Positions 47,601 to 56,416 of a stretch of 64,000 nt of DNA are shown here, piece after piece. Position numbers and translations under genes: made by a program. The notes below the pieces were generated by a model. It searched no databases, had not been told where the DNA came from, and saw only the letters and a list, made by a program, of their open reading frames with translations. The stretch lies in assembly GCA_014138725.1 (NCBI GenBank), contig JACJID010000004.1:434001-498000 (forward strand), written 5' to 3'. Each line of letters opens with the position of its first letter. The first letter of the stretch is position 1. The stretch comes from Kutzneria viridogrisea (GTDB taxonomy: Bacteria; Actinomycetota; Actinomycetes; Mycobacteriales; Pseudonocardiaceae).

Positions 47601-48410
47601 CTAATTAGGTGAACCGGCCAGCGGTTTGCGCCCCCAGGCGGAGATCATCGGCGAGGTGGCCAGGTCCAGTTCCCCACCGCGCACCGCGGCCAGGTGGCGG
47701 TCGATCTCGGCATCGGTGGCCAGCCCGGCGCCGACCAGGTGGACCCGGACCTGCTCCACGGTGGCGGCCTCCAGCACGGCACAGGCCGGGGAGGTGATCG
47801 GGAAGTACGCGTCGGCCTGGACCTGCTCCAGCCCGGCCTCGCGCAGCAGCCTGGGCAGCTTGCGCCCGTAGGACAGGTCCGCGCCGCGACCGCTGAGCAG
47901 CTCGCGGAACCCGGCCCGCAGCCGGTTCGCCAGCCGCTGCGGCTCGCCGTGCTCGTCCGGGCAGATCAGCGGCTGCAACGCGGGGTCGGCGTCCTCCAGC
48001 AGCAGCCAGCCGCCCGGCCGCAGCGCGCGGACCATCGACCGCAGCGCCCGCGCGCGGTCCGGCACGTGCACCAGCACCAGTCGGGCGTGCACCAGGTCGA
48101 AGCCCTCCCCCGGCGGCTCCTCCGCGCCCACGTCGTGCCGCAGCACGCGCACCGCGGGGTCGGCCAGTCCCTCGGTCCAGGACAGGTCAAGATCGGTGAC
48201 CAGCACCTGCCCGCCGGGGCCGACCCGCGCCGCCAGCCAGCGCGGCAGCACCGGTCCGCCCGCGCCGACCTCCCAACAGCGCCAGCCCTCGGCCAGCCCC
48301 AGGGCCTCCAGGTGCCGGTGCGTGCCGGGGTCGAACAGCTCCGCCAGTGCCTCGAACCGGGTGCCCGCCTGGACCTGCCGGTTGTCCAGCAAGTAACCGT
48401 CCTGGGTCAT
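47601..48410 (-). CDS. SAM-dependent methyltransferase
   Basis: This 269-residue class I methyltransferase has the motif I-like CWEVGAGGPVLPRWLA (about 45), a conserved acidic residue in VTDLDLSW, and motif post-I to III including FDLVHARLVLVHVPDRARAL and LRPGGWLLLEDADP. The substrate is not evident. The gene is followed by the ThuA-ricin gene on the same strand after 108 bp, but a shared operon is unlikely. Confidence 0.87.
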   Translation of the reverse strand: MTQDGYLLDNRQVQAGTRFEALAELFDPGTHRHLEALGLAEGWRCWEVGAGGPVLPRWLAARVGPGGQVLVTDLDLSWTEGLADPAVRVLRHDVGAEEPPGEGFDLVHARLVLVHVPDRARALRSMVRALRPGGWLLLEDADPALQPLICPDEHGEPQRLANRLRAGFRELLSGRGADLSYGRKLPRLLREAGLEQVQADAYFPITSPACAVLEAATVEQVRVHLVGAGLATDAEIDRHLAAVRGGELDLATSPMISAWGRKPLAGSPN

Positions 48411-48636
48411 TCGCCCTGCCCTCCCGGGTGGTGGTCACGCGCCGATGCGCGCCGCATCGCGCAGCCTGTTCGTGCATTTCAGCAGGTCGAGGGCCATGTG
48501 ACGAGGGCGGGGGAAAGTCAGTGACACGCAAAACCAAGTCTGTTCGAGACGTTTGGCCCCGGTAATGGCAGGATGGACGTCAGAGACCGGGGCTTCTCGG
48601 TGTGAGGGCCTGGCTCGGCTACAGGGAGTTAGTGGT

Positions 48637-48840
48637 ATGGCGCAGGGCAACGTTAAGTGGTTCAACAGCGAAAAGGGCTTCGGGTTCATCGCCCAGGACG
48701 GTGGCGGTCCCGACGTCTTCGTGCACTACTCGGAGATCCAGGGCAACGGCTTCAAGACCCTGGACGAGGGGCAGCGCGTGGAGTTCGAGATCGGCCAGGG
48801 CCAGAAGGGCCCGCAGGCCCAGCAGGTCCGCGCCATCTGA
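48637..48840 (+). CDS. cspA: Cold-shock protein
   Basis: This 67-residue single-stranded nucleic-acid-binding protein has the CSD fold with RNP1 KGFGFI and RNP2 VFVHY, starting [23 protein letters not shown] lies upstream of the ATG at 48637; a longer upstream opening is not supported. A 226-bp region to the divergent methyltransferase holds its promoter and leader. A strong terminator follows at 48856-48888. CspA-family proteins in actinomycetes act as RNA chaperones and are often constitutive. Confidence 0.97.
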   Translation: MAQGNVKWFNSEKGFGFIAQDGGGPDVFVHYSEIQGNGFKTLDEGQRVEFEIGQGQKGPQAQQVRAI

Positions 48841-48855
48841 GCCGGTAATGCGATC

Positions 48856-48888
48856 GAGGCCCGCACCCCCTCCCGGGGTGCGGGCCTC
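48856..48888. terminator. Strong intrinsic-type hairpin after cspA
   Basis: A perfect 14-bp stem GAGGCCCGCACCCC (48856-48869) with 48875-48888 and a 5-nt loop is followed by TTGCTGTT. It ends the cspA transcript and may also end the opposite HxlR transcript. Confidence 0.8.
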
Positions 48889-48909
48889 TTGCTGTTCGCG
48901 GGGCCGGCG

Positions 48910-49311
48910 CTACTCGGCCTTCGCGCGGTCGTAGCGCTCCTGCGCGGCGACCACCTCGGGCATGGCGCCCTCGACGAACTGGATCAGGTCGAACAGCTTG
49001 GCCGCGGTCTGCTCCCCCAGCGGGGTGAGCGTGTAGTCCACGCGGGGCGGGATCGTGGCCTGGGCCTCGCGGTGCACGAAGCCGTCGCGCTCCAGCGCGT
49101 GCAGGGTCTGGGCGAGCATCTTCTCGCTGACCCCGTCCACCCGCCGCCGCAGCGCGTTGAACCGCAGTGAACCGTCGCGCAGCGCCGTCAACGCCAGGAT
49201 CCCCCAGCGCCCCGTCACGTGCTCCAGCGTGGCGCGCGAGGTGCACGCCCTGGCGAAGACGTCGAACGCGATGCGCCCGTGCTCGTCCACCCACTCGGCC
49301 GTTTCGGTCAT
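48910..49311 (-). CDS. HxlR family transcriptional regulator
   Basis: This 133-residue winged-helix regulator has the HxlR core (TGRWGILALTALRDGSLRFN, then GVSEKMLAQTLHALERDGFV). It lies divergent to an NmrA-like quinone oxidoreductase with a perfect palindrome between them, the usual arrangement of QorR/YtfH-type redox or electrophile sensors. A Cys in RACTSRATLEH could be a redox switch. Start ATG at 49311. Confidence 0.92.
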   Translation of the reverse strand: MTETAEWVDEHGRIAFDVFARACTSRATLEHVTGRWGILALTALRDGSLRFNALRRRVDGVSEKMLAQTLHALERDGFVHREAQATIPPRVDYTLTPLGEQTAAKLFDLIQFVEGAMPEVVAAQERYDRAKAE

Positions 49312-49334
49312 GCCCTCAGCGTACTCCTCAGGGG

Positions 49335-49359
49335 TTGCACTATCAAAAAGTTAGTGCAA
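49335..49359. promoter_or_regulatory. HxlR operator palindrome
   Basis: TTGCACTA (49335-49342) and TAGTGCAA (49352-49359) are perfect inverted arms separated by 9 bp in the HxlR/NmrA intergenic region. A second weaker repeat GTAG-N6-CTAC follows at about 49368-49381. The first is a typical dimer operator. Confidence 0.6.
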
Positions 49360-49399
49360 TCTTGTAGGTAGTACGAGCTACGAACGAGGAGCGAGTGAG

Positions 49400-50254
<855 letters not shown>

Positions 50255-50280
50255 ACCAGCCGCGGAGCGGGCGCCCGTCC

Positions 50281-50312
50281 CAACTGGCCCCGGGCCCACC
50301 CGGGGCCAGTTG
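50281..50312. terminator. Strong hairpin after the NmrA-like gene
   Basis: A perfect 14-bp stem, CAACTGGCCCCGGG at 50281-50294 with 50299-50312, and a 4-nt loop. Confidence 0.75.
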
Positions 50313-50441
50313 TGCGAACAGCGGCGATCGGCTTCCCTTAGGCGCCGGGTTCCCGCCGCAGGGCCGTGTCCACCTGGGACCGCGCCATAGCGTGACCGCA
50401 TGCACCCACCTGCCCACCTTCCCTGCTGAGGAGCCTGCCCG

Positions 50442-51290
50442 ATGACCGCTGTGGACAAGATCACCATCACCGTCGGCAGGCACGTGCACGACGCGCTGGC
50501 CGCCGGGCCGGTCGACGGGGAGTTCGTGCTGCTGCTGCACGGCTGGCCGGAGTTCGCCGACTGCTGGACCGAACAGCTGCACGCCCTGGCCGAGGCGGGC
50601 TACCGCGCGGTCGCGGTGGACCAGCGGGGCTACTCGCCGGGCGCTCGCCCCGGCAAGATCACCGACTACGCGGTGCAGCACCTGGTGGACGACGCGCTGG
50701 CGTTCGCCGAATCCCAGGGCGCACACCGGTTCCACCTGATCGCGCACGACTGGGGCGGCATGGTGGCCTGGGCCCTGGCCTCCGCGCACCCGCAGCGGCT
50801 GCGCTCGCTCGCCGTGTTGGCGACCCCGCACCCCGTTGCGCTGCAACAGGCCTCGGCCGCCGACCAGGAGCAGTACCACCGCCTGGACTACGTGCGCTTC
50901 TTCCGCCAGCCCGGGGGTGTGGCGGAGGCATCGCTGCTCGGTGAGGGCGCCGCCCGGCTGCGCGCGGCCTACGGCGGCAAGGTGCCCGCCGAACTGGTCG
51001 AGCACAACGTGCGGCGCCTGTCGCAACCGGGTGCGCTGTCCGCAACGCTGAACTGGTACCGCGCCGTGGACGAGGACTTCACCGTACCCGCCGGTCAGAT
51101 CACCGTGCCCACGTTGTACATCTGGGGTAGCGGGGACATGGCGCTGGGCCGGGACGCCGCGCACCGCACCGCCGGTTTCGTGGACGCCCCCTACCGGTTC
51201 GAGATCCTCGACGGCGCCAGCCACTGGCTGCCCGAGGAGGTGCCCGACCAGGTCATCCCGATGCTGCTGGAGCACCTGAAGTCGGTGTAG
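50442..51290 (+). CDS. Alpha/beta hydrolase, epoxide hydrolase-like
   Basis: This 282-residue enzyme has the oxyanion-hole motif LLHGWPEFADCW (about 28) and the nucleophile elbow AHDWGGMVAW (Asp nucleophile about 104). The C-terminal His is in DGASHWLPEE (about 266). The Asp nucleophile points to epoxide hydrolase or haloalkane dehalogenase-type chemistry rather than an esterase. It is monocistronic, converging on a TetR gene with the 55-bp palindrome between them. Confidence 0.9.
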   Translation: MTAVDKITITVGRHVHDALAAGPVDGEFVLLLHGWPEFADCWTEQLHALAEAGYRAVAVDQRGYSPGARPGKITDYAVQHLVDDALAFAESQGAHRFHLIAHDWGGMVAWALASAHPQRLRSLAVLATPHPVALQQASAADQEQYHRLDYVRFFRQPGGVAEASLLGEGAARLRAAYGGKVPAELVEHNVRRLSQPGALSATLNWYRAVDEDFTVPAGQITVPTLYIWGSGDMALGRDAAHRTAGFVDAPYRFEILDGASHWLPEEVPDQVIPMLLEHLKSV

Positions 51291-51305
51291 GCGCCCACCT
51301 CGCGG

Positions 51306-51360
51306 TGTCATGAAGGTGCCGTTGCGGACGTTGAACGTCCGCAACGGCACCTTCATGACA
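51306..51360. repeat. 55-bp perfect palindrome between converging genes
   Basis: Arms of 27 bp at 51306-51332 and 51334-51360 flank a single central G and are perfectly complementary, beginning TGTCATGAAGGTGCCGTTGC. It sits between the hydrolase stop (51290) and the TetR stop (51369), so it can act as a bidirectional terminator. Perfect conservation over this length suggests selection or a mobile repeat. Confidence 0.9.
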
Positions 51361-51368
51361 GGGCCGGT

Positions 51369-51935
51369 TCAGCGGGGCACGCCGTTCTCGCCCCGCCCGA
51401 ACAACATGTGCACCACCGGGCGGGCGGCGGCCACGGGGTCCTCGCCCACCCGGGAGGGCAGGGCGCCGCTGATCCAGAGCGAGGCGAAGCCGTGCACCAG
51501 TGACCACGCGGCGATCCCCGCCATCTCGGCGTCCTGCCCGGCACCGACGGCCGCGCGGGCGCCGTGGTCGAGCACCTCCGAGGCGCGGGCGCTGGCGGCC
51601 AGCACCTCAGGGGCCTCGGCCCGGTACAACTCGGGCCGGAACATGACCTCGAAGTGCGCGCGGTGGTCCACGGCGAAGCGCAGGTAGGCCAGCCCCGCCT
51701 CGTGGAAGTCCTCGCCCGCCTCGGTCAGTGCCTGGCCGAGCAGCTCGAAGCCCTGGACCACCAGCGCGGTGAGCAGTCCCTGCTTGTCCCCGAAGTGGTG
51801 TGCGGGCGCGGCGTGCGAGACGCCTGCGCGCCGGGCGAGTTCGCGCAGGCTCAGCGCGGCGGGCCCGGACTCCTCGATCATCTCGACCGCCGCGTCCAGC
51901 AGCGCCCTGCGCAGGTCCCCGTGGTGGTAGGCCAT
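51369..51935 (-). CDS. TetR family regulator
   Basis: This 188-residue regulator has the helix-turn-helix DLRRALLDAAVEMIEESGPA and GVSHAAPAHHFGDKQGLLTAL at about 5-55 and a TetR_C_33-like C-terminus. It is head-to-head with a DoxX-like gene, with two matching palindromic operators between them, so it almost certainly represses that gene and itself. The inducer is unknown. Confidence 0.92.
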   Translation of the reverse strand: MAYHHGDLRRALLDAAVEMIEESGPAALSLRELARRAGVSHAAPAHHFGDKQGLLTALVVQGFELLGQALTEAGEDFHEAGLAYLRFAVDHRAHFEVMFRPELYRAEAPEVLAASARASEVLDHGARAAVGAGQDAEMAGIAAWSLVHGFASLWISGALPSRVGEDPVAAARPVVHMLFGRGENGVPR

Positions 51936-51953
51936 GCACCCTCCCGCTCGGAT

Positions 51954-52002
51954 CTAGTCATTGACAAGTTTACATCCGTCCCCCAATCTTGTCGGTGACA
52001 AG
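51954..52002. promoter_or_regulatory. Two TetR operators between TetR and DoxX-like genes
   Basis: CTAGTC-ATT-GACAAG (51954-51968) and CTTGTC-GGT-GACAAG (51988-52002) share the CTwGTC-N3-GACAAG pattern; the second is perfect. Their centres are 34 bp apart, about three helical turns. Confidence 0.65.
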
Positions 52003-52020
52003 ATGAGAGAGGGGACCCCG

Positions 52021-52470
52021 ATGGCACCCGTGATCGCACTGGTCGGCGGCTTCGTGCTGCTCAGACTGACCGGCCTACTCGGCGTGGCCGCACTGGACGC
52101 CTGGCCACCGGCACTGCGCGGCGGCGTCGCGCTGATGTTCCTGCTCACCGGGGTCGCGCACTTCGTGCCCAAGATGCGCGCGGACATGATCGCGATGGTG
52201 CCGCCGCGACTGCCCAGTCCGGCCCTGCTGGTCACCGTGACCGGCGTGCTGGAACTGGCCGGGGCCCTGGGCGTGCTCGTCCCGGCGACCGCGGGGCTCG
52301 CGGCCTGGTGCCTGACCCTGTTGCTGCTGGTCATGTTCCCGGCCAACGTCTCGGCCGCGCGCCGCGGCCTGGAGTTCGGCGGGCGCCCGGCCACCCCGTT
52401 GGTGCCCCGCACACTGGAGCAGGCGCTGTTCCTCGCGGCGACGATCGCCGCCGCCGTCACCGCCCCGTGA
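52021..52470 (+). CDS. DoxX-like membrane protein
   Basis: This 149-residue protein has four predicted membrane helices and resembles DoxX/DoxD-like small membrane proteins (LMFLLTGVAHFVPKMRADMI; LELAGALGVLVPATAGLAAW). The ATG at 52021 is chosen because GAGGGG lies six bases upstream; an ATG at 52003 lies in the operator. It is the probable target of the divergent TetR regulator. Its function is unknown; related proteins are linked to redox or thiol stress. Confidence 0.8.
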   Translation: MAPVIALVGGFVLLRLTGLLGVAALDAWPPALRGGVALMFLLTGVAHFVPKMRADMIAMVPPRLPSPALLVTVTGVLELAGALGVLVPATAGLAAWCLTLLLLVMFPANVSAARRGLEFGGRPATPLVPRTLEQALFLAATIAAAVTAP

Positions 52471-52482
52471 GGACCCGCCGAG

Positions 52483-52597
52483 AGTGGGATGCACCAGGGC
52501 GGGATTCGCGGGCCAGTGGACGGGACTGGCACGCGCCAGAGCGGGATTCGCGGGCCAGCAGACGGGACTCGCGCGCCGGTGGGCGGGACTCGCGGGG
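52483..52597. repeat. 21-bp-period intergenic repeat, locus 3 (5 units)
   Basis: CGGGA begins at 52500, 52521, 52542, 52563 and 52584, an exact 21-bp period, with GCGGGATTCGCGGGCCAG perfectly repeated at 52499 and 52541. A partial unit GTGGGAT precedes it. The array fills the gap between the DoxX-like and MocR genes. Confidence 0.85.
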
Positions 52598-54019
52598 TTA
52601 GGCGCGGGCGAGGCAGGTGTGCAGGAGGCGTAGGCCCTCGGGGATCTGGTCCACCTCGATCGCGCCGTAGCCGAGGACGAGCCCGCGCTGGGCGGGCTGC
52701 TCACCGCAGTAGGCGGCGAGGTCCTCGGCGGCGACCCCGCGGCGCCGGGCCAGCTCGAAGTCCAGGCTCACCCCCTGGCGCAGGCGGGCGCACAGGTGCA
52801 GGCCGGCGGCCGAGGGCGTGAGGTCGAGCAGGTCGGCGAACTCGGTGTGCAGGGTGGTGACGATCAGCTCGTGTCGTGCCGCGTAGATCCGGCTCGCCCT
52901 GCGCACCTGCCTGCCGAGCAATCCGTCCGCGATGAACCTGGCCAGGGCGGCCTGGGCGGGCAGCTCACCGTGCCAGTCGGAGAGCTGTTTCGCAGTGCGC
53001 AACGCGGTGCGCAACGAGGCTGGTGCGATGACGAAGCCCAGCCGCAGCATCGGCAGCAGCGTCTTGGAGAAGGACCCGACGTAGAGCACCCGCCCCGCGG
53101 TGTCCAGGCTCTGCAACGGTTCCAGCGGGCGGTCGCCGAACCGGAACTCGCTGTCGTAGTCGTCCTCGACGATCACCGCGTCCCGCCTGCGCGCCCAGTC
53201 CAGCAGCGCCGTGCGCCGGGCCAGCGACATCGCGGTCCCGGTCGGGAACTGGTGCGACGGCGTGGTGTAGACCAGCCGGGCCGCGTCCGGGATCGCCGAC
53301 ACGTCAAGGCCTTCGCCGTCCACCGGCACACCGGCCACACGCGCGCCCAGCGACTGGAACAGCAGGCGGGCGGGCCAGTAGCCGGGTTCCTCCACCGCGA
53401 CCACCTCACCGGGCTCGACCAGGACGCGGCCGATCAGGTCCAGTGCCTGCTGGGCGCCCTGGGTGACCAACACGTCCTCGGCACCGGCCCGCACCGACCG
53501 CGAGACGCCGACGTGCCGGGCGATGGCCGCGCGCAGACCGGCATGTCCGGCCGGGTCCCCGTAGTTGAAGGCGTCCAGGGTGGTGTGCCGTAGCTCGCGG
53601 GCGAGCAGCCTGCGCCACACCTGCAACGGGAACAGCCGCGCGTCGGGTGTGCCCACGCGGAAGTCGTACCGGGGCGGTGCGTCCGAAGTGGACGACGGGG
53701 TGCGCAGGGTGCGCCACAGCTCGCGCGGGCGGATCCCGGTGCCGCTGGGCGCGGCGCGGGCCTCGGCCTGGCCGGGCGCGACGTCACCAACGAACGTGCC
53801 AGCGCCCACCCGTCCGACCAGGAAGCCCTCCGCGGTGAGCCGGTCGTAGGCCACGGTCACGGTGTTGCGCGACACCGCGAGGCGCTGGGCCAGCTCCCTG
53901 CTGGGCGGCAGGCGCTCGCCCGCGCGCAGCCGACCGTCCAGGATCGCCGCCAGCAGCTGGCGGTAGATCCGGTCCGCCAGGTCGCCGCGGCCGTCCAGGC
54001 TCACGTGGAAGTCGGTCAC
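52598..54019 (-). CDS. MocR/PdxR family GntR-aminotransferase regulator
   Basis: This 473-residue fusion has a GntR winged helix (about 13-75, ADRIYRQLLAAILDGRLRAGERLPPSRELAQRLAVSRNTV region) and a type I aminotransferase-fold domain with the PLP-binding Lys in SFSKTLLPMLRLGFV (about 310) and the Asp/Tyr region VEDDYDSEFR. MocR proteins use the PLP domain for sensing, often of pyridoxal phosphate or an amino acid. No pdxST genes lie nearby, so the target is unknown. The GTG at 54019 is the start; a divergent remnant PadR gene lies upstream. Confidence 0.92.
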   Translation of the reverse strand: MTDFHVSLDGRGDLADRIYRQLLAAILDGRLRAGERLPPSRELAQRLAVSRNTVTVAYDRLTAEGFLVGRVGAGTFVGDVAPGQAEARAAPSGTGIRPRELWRTLRTPSSTSDAPPRYDFRVGTPDARLFPLQVWRRLLARELRHTTLDAFNYGDPAGHAGLRAAIARHVGVSRSVRAGAEDVLVTQGAQQALDLIGRVLVEPGEVVAVEEPGYWPARLLFQSLGARVAGVPVDGEGLDVSAIPDAARLVYTTPSHQFPTGTAMSLARRTALLDWARRRDAVIVEDDYDSEFRFGDRPLEPLQSLDTAGRVLYVGSFSKTLLPMLRLGFVIAPASLRTALRTAKQLSDWHGELPAQAALARFIADGLLGRQVRRASRIYAARHELIVTTLHTEFADLLDLTPSAAGLHLCARLRQGVSLDFELARRRGVAAEDLAAYCGEQPAQRGLVLGYGAIEVDQIPEGLRLLHTCLARA

Positions 54020-54031
54020 CGGACCTGGAGC

Positions 54032-54205
54032 CTACTCGACGGCCAGCTCGGCGCGGGCCCCCGCCAGCCATTCCAGATCGCCCTCGGCGCGCCGGATGGC
54101 GAACCGGACGGTGAGCGCGCGGCCGAGGTTGTCGGCCTCCTTGGCCAGCAGCGCCTGGCAGAAGGCCAGCCTCCGCTGGACCTCGCGCTCCCAGCTGTCC
54201 AACTG
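54032..54205 (-). pseudogene. Truncated PadR-type regulator remnant
   Basis: A minus-strand frame ending at the TAG 54034-54032 reads QLDSWEREVQRRLAFCQALL, then AKEADNLGRALTVRFAIRRA, then EGDLEWLAGARAELAVE. This matches the C-terminal helical region of PadR-family regulators (virulence activator alpha C-term). The N-terminal helix-turn-helix is missing; upstream the sequence becomes AT-richer and non-coding-like. It is a short remnant too small to work. The identification rests on this one segment. Confidence 0.5.
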
Positions 54206-54329
54206 TCGGCTTCGTCGGTGCCGAGCAAGAGGTGTGTGCCGCCTAACAGACGAAAGTACAACTGCCGCACGCCACCGCCGGTGTTAGTTTCCAAAAGTTC
54301 TTTTACTCACTGGTGGAGGTTTGTCACGC

Positions 54330-54791
54330 GTGCACTTCTCCTCACGACTGAGACACATTTCCTTGATATTCGGTCAAGTCCTGCTGCTGTCCGCGTGCTC
54401 GGGCGAGGTTCCGACCGTCCCGGCCGGGCACCCGGCCAGCACACCGCCGGCGAGCACGACTCCCCCGGCGCCGAGTTCGATGACACAAGTCGAGCAACCC
54501 TCACCTCCTTCTCCCCCGCAACCCGTGGCCACGGCCGAGCACGCACGGGTCGAGCAGGCCCCCGGCGGCGCACGGCGGCTGGTGCTGGACGGCCCGTTCG
54601 AGCCGCGCGGCGAGCGGCTGCACGTGCTGCTCGGTGACCGCCTGGTCGGCTACGGCGAACTGGCCGAGGACCTGGCCACCGCCTCGGTGGAGCTGACCAC
54701 CGAGGTGCCGCCGGGCACGGCGGTGGCCTACCGGTACGGCGAGACCGGGCGGATCGCGGGCAGGGGAACACTTCAGGAGGTCGGCAAGTGA
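54330..54791 (+). CDS. Secreted lipoprotein with low-complexity linker
   Basis: This 153-residue lipoprotein has a signal ending in LLSAC (lipobox), a Pro/Thr/Ser-rich linker to about 70 and a small domain with EQAPGGARRLVLDGPFEPRGERLHVLLGDRLVG. The GTG at 54330 is preferred over the TTG at 54321 because GGTGGAGG (54312-54319) is then at proper spacing. Its stop overlaps the GTG start of the secreted hydrolase. No family is recognised. The conserved-looking C-terminal part may bind the neighbouring hydrolase. Confidence 0.75.
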   Translation: MHFSSRLRHISLIFGQVLLLSACSGEVPTVPAGHPASTPPASTTPPAPSSMTQVEQPSPPSPPQPVATAEHARVEQAPGGARRLVLDGPFEPRGERLHVLLGDRLVGYGELAEDLATASVELTTEVPPGTAVAYRYGETGRIAGRGTLQEVGK

Positions 54792-56374
54792 TCAGGTACA
54801 GACTGCTCGGCGCCGCGCTGGCCGCCGCCGTGATCGGGACCGCGCTCGCGGTGCCCGCCACGGCCGCCCCGCGCAACACCACCGCGCACGAGGTCGAGTC
54901 CGCGGACTACACGTTGGGCGACAACGCGTTCACCGTGCCGGGCTTCCGCAAGAAGATCGAGCTCACCGGGCGCGTGCACCACCCCAAGGATCTGGGCAAC
55001 GGGCCGTACCCGCTGGTGCTGTTCCTGCACGGCCAGCACGCGACCTGCGAGGTCAACGGGCGCGCCAGCATGCACTGGCCCTGTCCGGGCAAACCGATCC
55101 CCAGCTACCAGGGTTACGACTACCTGGGCGAGGAGTTGGCCAGCCGGGGCTACGTGGTCGTCTCGATCAGCGCGAACGGGGTGAACAGCGGGGACAGCGG
55201 TCGCGACGACAGCGGCATGCGGGCGCGCGGCGAGCTCGTGGACAGGCACGTGCAGCTGTGGCGCGAGCGAACCTCGCGGGAAGCCAAATGGCACAACGCA
55301 ATCGACTTCACCCGTGTCGGCACCATGGGGCATTCGCGTGGCGGCGAGGGCGTGATCTACCACGCGCTCGGCAAACACGAGGGCTACCAGCTCAGGGCAG
55401 TGTTGCCGCTGGCGCCGGTGGACTTCAACCGGCGCGTGCTCACCGACGTGCCGACCGCGACCGTGCTTCCCTACTGTGACGGGGATGTCGCCGACCTACA
55501 GGGCACGCACTACTACGACGACGCCCGCTACGCCCGAGCAGGGGACCAGGCGGGCAAGCACCTGGTGACGGTGATGGGCGCGAACCACAACTTCTTCAAC
55601 ACGGTGTGGTCGCCCGGTTCCGGCAAGGTCGGCAGCAGGGACGACTGGGACGGCGACCCCAAGGCCGCGTGCTCCGACCCCGCGAACCGGCTCACCGAGC
55701 AGCAGCAGCGGCAGGCCGGGATCACCTACGTGGCCGGGTTCTTCCGCTACTACCTGGGCGGCGAACAGGCACTGAAGGGCCTGTGGCAGGGCGAGTCCAG
55801 TGACGCCAAGGCAATGGTGAGCTACCACGCGCCCGCCGCGCGGCGCCAGGACGTGAACCGGCTGGACGGCAAGGCGCGCAACAAGGTCAGCGGCCTGTCC
55901 TCAGCGACGGCCTGCTCCACCATTTGCGTGCTGCGAAGGGGCGGCTGGGCACAGGAACCGCACGCGGGCCTGCACATGGTGAAGGCGAAGTGGACCAAGC
56001 CCGGTGGGCGGATCGACACCGAGCTGGACTCCCACGACCTCAACGGGTTTTCCACGCTACGACTGCGCGTGGCCCAGGACTTCACCGACGCCGCCAACAA
56101 GGCCGGTGCGGCGCAGGACCTCAGCGTGCGGTTCACCGACGGGGCCGGTCACGAGGCGAGCGTGCCGCTGACCAGGCAGTCCCACGCCCTGGCCTACCCG
56201 CCCCAAGGAGTCGGCGGCGACCTGTCCAGCGCGCACTTCCTGTTGCAGCAGGTGCGAATCCCGCTCGATGAGGTCTCGGGCATCGACCGGGCGGACGTCC
56301 GCACGGTGTCGCTGGTGTTCGACCGCACCGGCTCCGGCTCGGTCGGCCTGAGCGACCTGACCCTGACGAACTGA
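54788..56374 (+). CDS. Secreted alpha/beta hydrolase with C-terminal domain
   Basis: This 528-residue protein has a signal peptide (about 1-26), an alpha/beta hydrolase domain with LFLHGQHATCEVNG (oxyanion region) and the nucleophile TMGHSRGGEG (Ser about 182), and a C-terminal beta-rich domain from about 390. The first domain resembles secreted actinobacterial chlorophyllase/lipase-like or cutinase-like hydrolases. Cys pairs (HATCEVN and WPCPGK; ATACSTIC) may form disulphides. It is coupled to the upstream lipoprotein gene. The substrate is unknown, probably an ester. Confidence 0.85.
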   Translation: MIRYRLLGAALAAAVIGTALAVPATAAPRNTTAHEVESADYTLGDNAFTVPGFRKKIELTGRVHHPKDLGNGPYPLVLFLHGQHATCEVNGRASMHWPCPGKPIPSYQGYDYLGEELASRGYVVVSISANGVNSGDSGRDDSGMRARGELVDRHVQLWRERTSREAKWHNAIDFTRVGTMGHSRGGEGVIYHALGKHEGYQLRAVLPLAPVDFNRRVLTDVPTATVLPYCDGDVADLQGTHYYDDARYARAGDQAGKHLVTVMGANHNFFNTVWSPGSGKVGSRDDWDGDPKAACSDPANRLTEQQQRQAGITYVAGFFRYYLGGEQALKGLWQGESSDAKAMVSYHAPAARRQDVNRLDGKARNKVSGLSSATACSTICVLRRGGWAQEPHAGLHMVKAKWTKPGGRIDTELDSHDLNGFSTLRLRVAQDFTDAANKAGAAQDLSVRFTDGAGHEASVPLTRQSHALAYPPQGVGGDLSSAHFLLQQVRIPLDEVSGIDRADVRTVSLVFDRTGSGSVGLSDLTLTN

Positions 56375-56416
56375 GCCGTGGCGGGGCGGCTGCACGGCCC
56401 GCCCCGCCACCTCACC

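Noticed and set aside
51306-51360. Insertion sequence end or attachment site
   Set aside because: No transposase, integrase or target duplication flanks the palindrome, and it sits exactly between converging genes.
52483-52597. CRISPR array
   Set aside because: The 21-bp period has no unique spacers and no cas genes are nearby; it is a simple tandem repeat.
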